DNA of 23,683 nucleotides, from positions 1 to 23,683 of the forward strand of contig DAOWER010000289.1 in the NCBI GenBank assembly GCA_030638405.1, given 5' to 3'. This document shows, piece after piece, positions 15,561 to 22,603 of this stretch (within the stretch, counting starts at the first letter, position 1; every line of letters starts with the position of its first letter). Source of the stretch: Candidatus Eiseniibacteriota bacterium. GTDB lineage: Bacteria; Joyebacterota; Joyebacteria; Joyebacterales; Joyebacteraceae. The notes beneath the pieces are model-generated. The model saw only the letters and a program-made list of their open reading frames with translations. It ran no database searches and was not told the DNA's origin. Made by a program: the position numbers and the translations under genes.

Positions 15561-15962
15561 CTACTGCTCGGGCTCAGATTCCATCTCACGCACCCATGCG
15601 TCAAGACCTATTTCCCGGATGCGCAGGAGGGTCTTGTGGGCGGATTCGTAGTCTCCTCCCTGATAGAAATTCTCCAGAGTATCGCACTCACCGTAGTCAT
15701 CGCAGTCGGAGCACAGCTTGACGCCGCGGCCGGTCGCGCACAGCAGGACCTTGCAGTCAGCGCTCCAGTGCTCGTCATGTGGACCCCAGCACCCGCAGCA
15801 GTGAATCTGCTCCGGAGCGCACTCGACTTTCGCATTCTCGACGATCCAGTTGGCGATGCGCTCCTGGGCCTTCCGGTCCCCGGTCTCTCCGGCGACGCGG
15901 ATGTCGCACTTCTCGCAGTAGATGCCGCATGCTCCGAGCAAGTCCAGGTTCATTTTGCCCAT
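15561..15962 (-). CDS. DUF3795 Cys-rich protein (copy 2)
   Basis: 133 residues, closely parallel in layout to the next gene downstream: 'LLGACGIYCEKCDIRVAGETGDR', 'IHCCGCWGPHDEHW' and 'DCKVLLCATGRGVKLCSDCDDYGECDTL'. The spacing of the three Cys blocks and the 'C-x-T-L' ending of the last are shared, suggesting tandem duplication. AAAGGG precedes the ATG. It starts 54 bases after the DUF72 gene stop. No catalytic function can be proposed; metal binding is likely from the Cys pairs. Confidence 0.9.
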   Translation of the reverse strand: MGKMNLDLLGACGIYCEKCDIRVAGETGDRKAQERIANWIVENAKVECAPEQIHCCGCWGPHDEHWSADCKVLLCATGRGVKLCSDCDDYGECDTLENFYQGGDYESAHKTLLRIREIGLDAWVREMESEPEQ

Positions 15963-16015
15963 GCCCGCCCTTTCGTTCGGTTCCGATCCAACGCGTGGTG
16001 CTGCTTGTTCCCACG

Positions 16016-16936
16016 CTAGTGCGGCCCCAGCTCGTCACCCAGCATTTCTATCATGAGCTCCGCGTTCCGCGCCGCGTGACCGGCGTGGCAGTTGTTGAAG
16101 AAGGCGTAAACCTTCTTAACCTTGGTCTCCAGGTCGAGCATCTTCTCGGCCCACTCTGACAGTTCGTCCTTCCCATAGTCGTAGTCGTAGCGGTCGCCGC
16201 CGCCCTTTCCCCACCAGTTGCGCGCGTTCCGGCCATGCAACCGGACGTAGCCTTCATCGGTGGTCGCAGCGACGATCGGTGGAACGAGGCCCTTGAGCTG
16301 CGGCTCGTCCACCGAGCAGTAGCCGACGCCCAGGTCACCAAGGCACTCGAACGTCTCATCCTCGATCCACGAGTCGTGCCTGAACTCTACGAACAGCGGG
16401 TCTGCTCCGAAGCGCTTGCGCAGTGCCGCCAGATGAGCCTTGCCGGCTTCGCCGTTCTTGAACTTCCACGGGAACTGCGCCAAGAACCCCGCGAACTTGT
16501 CTGCCTCCTTGAGCGGCGTCACCGATTCGACGAACTCACGGTACATCTGCGAATCATCCTCAATCTCGTGGGTCATGCCTCTGAACAGCTTGACGATGAA
16601 CTCGAACCCGGCCGGGGTCTTCTGTTCCATGCGCTCGAACATCGACGCGGAGGGAACGCGATAGTAGCTCGAGTTGATCTCGACCACGTCGAAGTGCCTT
16701 ACGTACTCGTCGAGCATCTTGCTTCGTGGGGTCCCTGCCGGGTAGAAGGGCCCTATCCAGTCGGCGAAGCTGTATCCGGACGTGCCGACCCTGATGCGTC
16801 CTTCCCGTCCGAGCGGCTTCGGGTGTGGCGGCGCCGGGCTGCTGTCGTATGCACCAGACCCGTCAGCAAGAGAGCCGCTGTCAGTTCTCTCGCCCCCGAA
16901 GAGATCGCCCTGGTTGTCCTTGTCGTGGTGTATCAC
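16016..16936 (-). CDS. DUF72 (YecE-like) TIM-barrel protein with N-terminal clamp-like motif
   Basis: 306 residues. From residue ~47 it is a standard DUF72 barrel: 'IRVGTSGYSFADWIGPFYP', 'VVEINSSYYRVPS', 'FVEFRHDSWI', 'YVRLHGRNARNWWGKG' and 'VYAFFNNCHAGHAARNAE'. The biochemical role of the family is unknown. The N-terminal ~45 residues are low complexity (Ser/Pro/Gly) and begin with 'DNQGDLFGGE'. Q9-x-D-L-F13 resembles the QL(S/D)LF pentapeptide by which bacterial proteins bind the sliding clamp. The gene lies 87 bases after DNA polymerase IV, which has a similar QIDLF. The start is a GTG with AAAGGTGAG before it. Confidence 0.9.
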   Translation of the reverse strand: MIHHDKDNQGDLFGGERTDSGSLADGSGAYDSSPAPPHPKPLGREGRIRVGTSGYSFADWIGPFYPAGTPRSKMLDEYVRHFDVVEINSSYYRVPSASMFERMEQKTPAGFEFIVKLFRGMTHEIEDDSQMYREFVESVTPLKEADKFAGFLAQFPWKFKNGEAGKAHLAALRKRFGADPLFVEFRHDSWIEDETFECLGDLGVGYCSVDEPQLKGLVPPIVAATTDEGYVRLHGRNARNWWGKGGGDRYDYDYGKDELSEWAEKMLDLETKVKKVYAFFNNCHAGHAARNAELMIEMLGDELGPH

Positions 16937-17023
16937 TTCTCACCTTTCGTGCCGAGCATCGTGGTCGCGCGCTCCGCCGGGCTCCGCCACGCCCGCGCGG
17001 GCCCAAGGCGCGCGCCCCGCGCC

Positions 17024-18475
17024 TCAGCTACCTCCGGACCGCACGCGGTCGTCCTGGTCCTGCCGTCTCAGCATGTCGAACGGGCTCGTGGAAATACTGG
17101 AGTTGAGCGGCACGCTATCGACGTTGCCGCTGGCGTCGTGCCAGCGCGACATCGGCGACCAGCCCATGCCCGCCGTCGCGTCGGCGGTCCCGACGCTCAT
17201 CCTCTGGAACCGGGGCTCCGATACGCGGCGGGGCGCGCCCCACATGCGCGCATCGTGCGAGACGAGACGCGCTCGGGTTATCGCGTGCTCCCCGTACTTG
17301 TCGCGGATCTCATCGACCGCTGCCAGAAGCTTCCGGTGCCCATCCTCTTCCCTCTGCCTGAAGAGGTCTATCTGCATAACGTCCGGGACCTTCACGAGCC
17401 CCGAGCAATGGACGCCAACCAGCCTTACCGACCGATCCGGTCTCCAATGGCGGTGCATCAGGTCACGCGCCACGCGGTAGATGACGCGCTCTTCATCGGT
17501 GTAGAACTCTATCTTCTTCTGTCTACCGACCGACTCGAAGTCCGAGAACCTGAGCCGCATCGAGATAACGTTGCCCAGATAATTCTTCTTTCTCATCCTG
17601 CGGGCGACCTGGTCCGTCAGCCTCAGGAGCACCTTCTCGGCCTCGGCGATGTCCCAGGTGTCCGCGGGGAGCGTGTGCTCGTGGCCCATTGACTTGACGG
17701 GCATGCCTTCGAAGTACGGAGTGACCGGAGTGTCATCGCGCCCCGCCGCCATCATGTGGAGAATCTCGCCCATGATGCCAAAGCGGCGACGCAGCATGGC
17801 GACCGGGAACTCGGCCAGTTCGTTTATCCTGGTCACACCCATCAGGCTCAGCGCCACCGCGGTCTTGTTCCCGACGCCCCAGATCTCCCTGACAGAAAGG
17901 TCGCCGAAGCGCTTCGTGAACTCGCCGGGGCGCACTATCGAGACGCCGTCGGGTTTCCGGAACCCCGAGCACATCTTCGCGACCAGCTTGTTGGGGCCGA
18001 TCCCGATGGAGGCGGTGAGATCTGGGAAGCGCTCACGCATGCGCTCCTTGATTCTAAGGGCGGCCTCCTCGCAGTTGTCCCACGTCCACTCGGTGCCCGT
18101 CATCTCGATGAACGCCTCGTCGATGCTGTAAGGCTCGACGATGGTCGAGAACTCCTTGTAGATGCGAAGGAGCTCGAGCGACACGTAGATGTACTGGCCG
18201 GGGTTGCCTTCCACGGGGACTGCGTGCGGACACAGGTTGAACGCCTCGACCGTGGACATGCCCGACCTGATGCCGTACTTGCGCGCGGGGTATGACGCGG
18301 CCGCCACGACGCTGCGCGTCGTCGGCTTGCCGCAGACGATGACGGGAAGCCCGCGGAGCTTCGGGCGGCACATCACCTCTACCGACGCGAAGAACGCGTC
18401 CATGTCGACGTGGAAGACCAGCCGCTCGTACGGCTTCTTCCCGACGCCGGCCCGCCTGGTACGTCTGTCGAGCAT
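17024..18475 (-). CDS. dinB: DNA polymerase IV (Y-family translesion polymerase)
   Basis: 483 residues, longer than the usual 350-420. Catalytic acids are visible: D24/D26 in 'FHVDMDAFFASVE' and D119/E120 in 'YSIDEAFIEM'. 'ASIGIGPNKLVAKMCSGFRKPDG' and the helix-hairpin-helix 'IWGVGNKTAVALSLMGV' follow, then the little-finger domain. QIDLF at 368-372 is the expected beta-clamp-binding motif and precedes 'LLAAVDEIRDKYG'. The ~65 residues after 'RMWGAPRR' are a low-complexity extension not typical of DinB. Pol IV copies past damaged bases such as N2-dG adducts. GGAGGGACGG precedes the ATG, 12 bases after the upstream stop, so it is in the same operon as the Fpg-like gene. No LexA-type operator was recognised. 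Confidence 0.95.
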   Translation of the reverse strand: MLDRRTRRAGVGKKPYERLVFHVDMDAFFASVEVMCRPKLRGLPVIVCGKPTTRSVVAAASYPARKYGIRSGMSTVEAFNLCPHAVPVEGNPGQYIYVSLELLRIYKEFSTIVEPYSIDEAFIEMTGTEWTWDNCEEAALRIKERMRERFPDLTASIGIGPNKLVAKMCSGFRKPDGVSIVRPGEFTKRFGDLSVREIWGVGNKTAVALSLMGVTRINELAEFPVAMLRRRFGIMGEILHMMAAGRDDTPVTPYFEGMPVKSMGHEHTLPADTWDIAEAEKVLLRLTDQVARRMRKKNYLGNVISMRLRFSDFESVGRQKKIEFYTDEERVIYRVARDLMHRHWRPDRSVRLVGVHCSGLVKVPDVMQIDLFRQREEDGHRKLLAAVDEIRDKYGEHAITRARLVSHDARMWGAPRRVSEPRFQRMSVGTADATAGMGWSPMSRWHDASGNVDSVPLNSSISTSPFDMLRRQDQDDRVRSGGS

Positions 18476-18487
18476 CCGTCCCTCCGT

Positions 18488-19576
18488 CTAGAGCGCCCTC
18501 ACCCAGAACCCGCTCCCAAAGAGAGGCTCGTTGACCTCCAGCCTCACGAGTATCTCGTTCTCCCCTGGCACGAGCGGAAGCTCCACCCCGAACTGGCCGG
18601 GCATGAGCCTTCCCCATCCGTCTACCTCGCTTCTGCCCGGGTCGTTCCACCCCCTGCGCTCTCCAGCAAACACGCTCGTGCCGTTCAACCACATCGAGAG
18701 CTGGTCGGTGTAGGTGAGACGAAACTGGCGCGCGACCTTCACTGGCGACTCCACGAGCGCCCTCGCGAACACGACACCCTTCCTGCAGTACTCACCCGGA
18801 TCGATGGCCACAACGTTGATAACGCCCCGGCGGTCGGTGCCGACGTCGCGCCAGCCCATGTCGTCCGCGCGCCCGGCCGCGACCGGATCGTCCGAGCCGA
18901 AACCCTGGGGGAGCATGCGGCTGACAGACCAGTCCCGGATGACTCCGGGGTCGAGCACGCTCCCCCAGATATCGTCGAGAATGGGCTCGACGTCGTCCAG
19001 TGCCGTTACCCGCAAGTTGCGGAAGTAGGCGGACGCGTAGTAGCGCCATAGCCGTATACCTCCGGCCGCGAACGGGAGGTCGTATATGGTGAAGACGGGC
19101 TCGGGGGCGTCGCCGGTGTAGAGGTTGGCGACGGTCTCTCCCGCGTCGAGCCTCAGTCTGAGCCACTCGCCCCTGCTCACCGGCGCCGTGCGCTGCGAGA
19201 GCGGCCCGAGCTTCCACGAGGTGTTGGAATCGTCGTACCTGCCGCAGCTCTCGAAGTGCCTCTCCCCGCCTTCCGGAAACCCGGGGAAGTGGACGTTGCA
19301 GCAACCGGATCCATCGCGCTGCACGTGGAAATCGAAGCCGAGGAAGCCGCTCCCCTCACCCACGGGCAACACCTCGAGCTCGAGACGGTAGTTCTTCCAT
19401 GTGTCGTCGCCAACCCACCCGAGCCACGGCGCGGCGTTCGGGTCGCCCGCCTTCAAGTGAAGCACCTTCCCGTACTCGGGGTCCTCTGTCAGGCTGATTG
19501 GCGGTATGGGCCATTCGCTGGTCGACCTGCCGTCGAATCTGTCTTCAAAGAGGAGCTCTCCCTCGCGGTGCTCCAT
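18488..19576 (-). CDS. Cytosolic LamG/DUF1080-like beta-sandwich protein
   Basis: 362 residues with no signal peptide or membrane segment. Residues ~5-190 read like a concanavalin/LamG or 3-keto-disaccharide-hydrolase (DUF1080) sandwich: 'LLFEDRFDGRSTSEW', 'TWKNYRLELEVLPVGEGSGF', 'FHVQRDGSGCCNVHF' and 'GGIRLWRYYASAYFRNLRV'. Residues ~200-362 form a second beta-rich module ending 'LPLVPGENEILVRLEVNEPLFGSGFW', like the carbohydrate-binding jelly rolls of glycosidases ('LxxGxNxIxVxV'). No catalytic acids could be assigned. Such folds are normally secreted, so the lack of a signal is odd. It sits 3 bases after the Fpg-like stop and 12 before DinB, clearly co-transcribed. The assignment is by pattern only. 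Confidence 0.7.
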   Translation of the reverse strand: MEHREGELLFEDRFDGRSTSEWPIPPISLTEDPEYGKVLHLKAGDPNAAPWLGWVGDDTWKNYRLELEVLPVGEGSGFLGFDFHVQRDGSGCCNVHFPGFPEGGERHFESCGRYDDSNTSWKLGPLSQRTAPVSRGEWLRLRLDAGETVANLYTGDAPEPVFTIYDLPFAAGGIRLWRYYASAYFRNLRVTALDDVEPILDDIWGSVLDPGVIRDWSVSRMLPQGFGSDDPVAAGRADDMGWRDVGTDRRGVINVVAIDPGEYCRKGVVFARALVESPVKVARQFRLTYTDQLSMWLNGTSVFAGERRGWNDPGRSEVDGWGRLMPGQFGVELPLVPGENEILVRLEVNEPLFGSGFWVRAL

Positions 19577-19579
19577 TGG

Positions 19580-20548
19580 TCAACCCCGTTTCTTCTTGGA
19601 TGCGGCTCTCCGCTTCACGGGTTTTCCGGTTTCCGATTTCCTGGCGGGTGTTTTCTTCTTCGCCGCGGACTTCTTTGGCTTCTTCGCACCTTCCTTCTTC
19701 ACTACCTTCTTCACTACCTTCTTCCCCGTGCCCTTCTTCTGCTTGAGCGGCTGACACTTCGGGCAGATGAAGCTGGCTGTGCTGCCGGTCTTGATCTTGA
19801 CGACCTTCTCGCCACAGGACGGGCACGGCTTGCCCTCCCGGTAGCCCACGAGGATGTCCTTCATCTTGAAGCCGCCGCGTTTCCCGTAGAGGTCGCGCTC
19901 GTAGAACGCGCCGCGCCTCCTGAGGCTGGGCTTCAGGCCCTTCTGAATGCCGTTCCAGAGCGCCTCGACCTCGTCGTCCGTGAACGTGTCGATGGTACGA
20001 AGAGGATGCAGCCCCGCCAGGAAGAGGATGTCGTGGACGTAGGCGTTTCCGATGCCTGCGATGCGCTCCTGGTTCAAAAGGAACGACTTGACCGCGCCCT
20101 TGCGCTTGCTGAGCAGCTCGCGAAACTCGGCGAGCGCCACGTCGATAACGTTCGGCCCAAGCTTCGCGCTCATCGTGTGCTTGTCGAGCTTGCTCGCCGC
20201 CGCGTAGTGCGTGTAGCCAAACCACCAGAAGTTGACCGCAAGCGTGGTTCGGTCTTTGAAGTGAAACGCAATGCGCCACTTCTCCGGCATGCTCTTGCTG
20301 TCCACCAAGAGCAGCTCTCCACCCATGCCCATGTTAATGAGGAGGTAGCCCTTCGTGGTATCAGTGAAGATCCACTTGCCGTGATAGGTGGTCCCAAGAA
20401 GCTTGGCGCCCTCGAGTGCGCTCTTGAATTTCTTCGGCGAGACGTTCAGGCACTTGGGCTGAAGAACCTCTACCTTCGTGATGGTCTTTCCCGTGAGCTC
20501 CTTGTCCATCTCGCGTGCGCGCGATGCGATCTCGGGGAGTTCGGGCAC
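19580..20548 (-). CDS. Fpg/Nei-family DNA glycosylase, divergent, with Lys-rich C-terminal tail
   Basis: 322 residues; GTG start with AAAGGA before it. The mature N-terminus PELPE carries the catalytic Pro2/Glu3. K58 ('YHGKWIF'), M75 ('MGMGGEL') and N168 ('AGIGNAYVHDILFLAGLHP') match lesion-binding residues. A C4 zinc finger uses Cys242/245/262/265 ('CPSC...CPKCQ'). Family members excise oxidised purines or pyrimidines and cut the strand. Two usual arginines look absent: the 'DPRRFG' motif reads 'NFWWFG' (107-111), and the zinc-finger Arg aligns with Thr in 'TGSTASFICPKC'. After residue 268 there is a ~54-residue basic tail ('KKVVKKVVKK', 'KKSAAKKKTPARK') like histone H1 tails. It is the first gene of a tight group with the LamG-like protein and DinB. 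Confidence 0.88.
   Translation of the reverse strand: MPELPEIASRAREMDKELTGKTITKVEVLQPKCLNVSPKKFKSALEGAKLLGTTYHGKWIFTDTTKGYLLINMGMGGELLLVDSKSMPEKWRIAFHFKDRTTLAVNFWWFGYTHYAAASKLDKHTMSAKLGPNVIDVALAEFRELLSKRKGAVKSFLLNQERIAGIGNAYVHDILFLAGLHPLRTIDTFTDDEVEALWNGIQKGLKPSLRRRGAFYERDLYGKRGGFKMKDILVGYREGKPCPSCGEKVVKIKTGSTASFICPKCQPLKQKKGTGKKVVKKVVKKEGAKKPKKSAAKKKTPARKSETGKPVKRRAASKKKRG
19695..19718. repeat. Two 12-bp tandem units in the basic tail of the glycosylase
   Basis: TTCTTCACTACC is repeated exactly at 19695-19706 and 19707-19718, with a third partial copy following. On the coding strand it encodes K-K-V-V twice. This suggests the Lys-rich tail grew by short in-frame duplication. Confidence 0.6.
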
Positions 20549-20629
20549 ATTCTCATCCTTTCAGATGACATCCCCGGAGGGCCGGCGGGCAGGCTCCTCT
20601 CTAACGGGGTGTCGCGACAGCAGATCGAC

Positions 20630-21100
20630 CTACTTCTTCGCCGGAGGCTTCGCGTACCAGTCGCGCTTGCCCTTCAGGAACCCGTCCACACCGTTCCGCT
20701 TGATGCGCCTGAGGTTCCGGATATGGCCGATGCCGTGCACCGGCTCCAGGAATTTGAGCTTGTCACACTCGACGAACTCGCCACACTCCCAGCATCCCTC
20801 GATCTTCTTCTCCCTGCAGCAGATCCGCACCTCGCACGTGGGACCGCCCCCGCCCTCCCGGCAGAGCTTGCTGCAGCGAGCTTTGCCCAGCGTCTCCAGC
20901 ACCTCGTGGAAGTCGGGGTACTTCTTCAGAGCCTTGAAGTACGGGACCTCCGATACGGACTCGGCGAACCGCTCGAAACCCACGCGCTTGAGTTCCTTCT
21001 TGAGCTCTCCCGCAAGGTCGGCCACCGCCCCGTCGCGCGCGAAGCAGTCCGCACAGCACAGGCCGCAGTAGGCGACCACGCTCTTCTTCAGCTTGGCCAC
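20630..21100 (-). CDS. DUF3795 Cys-rich protein (copy 3)
   Basis: 156 residues, the longest and most basic of the three copies. 'VVAYCGLCCADCFARDG' opens the protein. A helical segment follows, then 'CSKLCREGGGGPTCEVRICCREKKIEGCWECGEFVECDKLKFL', the family's C-terminal Cys block. It ends with 'KRNGVDGFLKGKRDWYAKPP'. The GTG start lies 3 bases after the stop of the GyrI-like/Cys-rich gene and its GAGGGGAG ribosome site is inside that gene, so the two are translationally coupled. Metal binding is likely from the Cys pattern; the activity is unknown. Confidence 0.9.
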   Translation of the reverse strand: MAKLKKSVVAYCGLCCADCFARDGAVADLAGELKKELKRVGFERFAESVSEVPYFKALKKYPDFHEVLETLGKARCSKLCREGGGGPTCEVRICCREKKIEGCWECGEFVECDKLKFLEPVHGIGHIRNLRRIKRNGVDGFLKGKRDWYAKPPAKK

Positions 21101-21103
21101 GCT

Positions 21104-22180
21104 CTAGCTCCCCTCGTTGAGGTGGATGGCGAACTTGCAGCGGTCGTGACCCTGGAGTACGGATTCCTCGCACGTAATCCTGACCGGTCTCTCCAGAATG
21201 GCTTCCCACAGAGGCTTGAACCAGCCGGCGCCGCAGTTGCAGAAGGTCGATGAGACCTCCTTGCCCCTGAGTATCGTCGCCTTGATGATCGGACAATGAC
21301 ATGCAGACGCGCGCTTCACGATGGGGTCGGTGGCTTCTTTGTGCTTCGCCGCCTCCTGTGGGGCCTTGTCTATGAAGATGACGTCGTCCCCACGGTCAGG
21401 ATCTCTATAGTACGGCGCGCCCTCGTAGCCCGGGTCTTCCTTAAGCCACGCCATGAACGGATCGAGACCGCCGAGCTCCTCGTACTTGCTCTTGAGCTTC
21501 TCGATCTGCTCGGCCGGGTAGATGTGAGCGCAGCGGCACACTATCTCCCGACGCGTGTCCTCATCGGCTACGGCTGCGTCCAGGCGCTCCATCGCGCCTT
21601 TGACCCAGGCAATCTTCTCGTCCGTGTCGGAAGCAGGGGTGAGGTTCTCGCTGCCCGCGAGCACATCGCGCCTGATGTCCTCGCCCGCGAACTGGCCGAG
21701 GCTGTCGTCGAACCTTTCGAGCCACTTCGGCAGGAGCATCGGGACCTGTAGCTCGGACGTATACGCGCCGGGATCTTCGGGGTCGTCACCCAAGTGTGCC
21801 TCGCGCCACGGTGCCTCGGAAACTCCGATGTGGTGATCGATGGTGTAGCGCCACATCGCCCCGAACTGCTCACCGAGCGCTTTGCCCGCCTCTTCGGAAC
21901 CGTACTGCCCACGGAATGTCGTGCACAGCATCTGGTTGCCTTCGAGCATGCGGCTCTTGACCTCGTCGCTCTCCACGGGCGCGGTAACCGGCAGGCACAC
22001 CTCGATGGTACCCCCACCGCGATAGATGACGATGCGTCCTCCGTCGGTATGAGGACCGACGACATCCTCCAGTTTCGTGAAATAGTCGCCGATCTCGTTG
22101 TACTTGCCCTGGAACCGCATGGTCGCCACGAGCGTGTCGTCGAGTGTCTTCCAGTGAACTGTCAGCTCGTCTTTGGGCAC
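21104..22180 (-). CDS. GyrI-like effector-binding domain fused to a Cys-rich domain
   Basis: 358 residues. The first ~165 match the GyrI-like/SOUL small-molecule-binding fold: 'LVATMRFQGKYNEIGDYFTKLEDVVG', 'IEVCLPVTAPV', 'LEGNQMLCTTFRGQYGSEEAGKALGEQF', 'WREAHLGDDPEDPGAYTSELQVPM'. Residues ~175-358 are helical, then Cys-rich: 'EIVCRCAHIYP', 'SACHCPIIKATIL', 'FCNCGAGWFKPLWEAIL' and 'ITCEESVLQGHDRCKFAIHL'. The last segment resembles the end of V4R/DUF6144-type domains; this is tentative. No DNA-binding helix-turn-helix is visible, so it may sense a ligand or bind a metal or corrinoid-like cofactor. The GTG start follows AGGAGGGAA, 15 bases after the VOC gene, and a DUF3795 gene follows after 3 bases. 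Confidence 0.75.
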   Translation of the reverse strand: MPKDELTVHWKTLDDTLVATMRFQGKYNEIGDYFTKLEDVVGPHTDGGRIVIYRGGGTIEVCLPVTAPVESDEVKSRMLEGNQMLCTTFRGQYGSEEAGKALGEQFGAMWRYTIDHHIGVSEAPWREAHLGDDPEDPGAYTSELQVPMLLPKWLERFDDSLGQFAGEDIRRDVLAGSENLTPASDTDEKIAWVKGAMERLDAAVADEDTRREIVCRCAHIYPAEQIEKLKSKYEELGGLDPFMAWLKEDPGYEGAPYYRDPDRGDDVIFIDKAPQEAAKHKEATDPIVKRASACHCPIIKATILRGKEVSSTFCNCGAGWFKPLWEAILERPVRITCEESVLQGHDRCKFAIHLNEGS

Positions 22181-22195
22181 GGTGGTCTTCCCTCC

Positions 22196-22564
22196 TCACT
22201 TCACAGACGTGTCCTCTTCCATGATGCAGAACACGTTGCCGGCGGGGTCTTTGCAGTAGGCCATATAGCCGACACCGGGGACCGACATCTTCGGCGCGAC
22301 CACGCTGCCGCCGACGCCCTCGATCTTCCCGACGTAATCATCCACGGAGGGCACGTCTATACTGTTGACGGCGCCGGAGTCGCCTTCTGAACGGCGGGCG
22401 ATGCCGCCGTCGATGCCGGGCTGGTCTTCCGGGCCCGTCTTTATGAGCCAGTAGTCCATGGGTCCGTCCCACTTCTGTACGGTCCAGCCGAATACCTCCC
22501 GATAAAACTCGACCAGCTTCTCAGGATCATCGGCCGGAAGTTCGAAATGAGTCACTCGTAGCAT
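22196..22564 (-). CDS. VOC-family (glyoxalase/bleomycin-resistance-like) protein
   Basis: 122 residues, one vicinal-oxygen-chelate module of two beta-alpha-beta-beta-beta units. 'THFELPADDPEKLVEFYREVFGWTVQKWDGPMDYWLIKTG' (in part) is a widespread VOC opening with the metal-ligand His near residue 6 and a Glu in the second half ('GNVFCIMEED'). The ATG at 22564 is chosen because GGAGGA precedes it; the frame opens 18 bases earlier. Members with this 'GWxxxKWDGPMDYW' pattern are mostly of unknown substrate. It is followed by the GyrI-like gene after 15 bases, making a small co-transcribed set. Confidence 0.9.
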   Translation of the reverse strand: MLRVTHFELPADDPEKLVEFYREVFGWTVQKWDGPMDYWLIKTGPEDQPGIDGGIARRSEGDSGAVNSIDVPSVDDYVGKIEGVGGSVVAPKMSVPGVGYMAYCKDPAGNVFCIMEEDTSVK

Positions 22565-22603
22565 TTGGAGTCCTCCCTCCATGTTCCGCTGGAACGCCCG
22601 CTC

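Noticed and set aside
16991..17002. Perfect palindrome GCCCGCGCGGGC between DinB and DUF72
   Set aside because: Almost pure GC in a GC-rich gap, no T-tract and no second site; likely chance.
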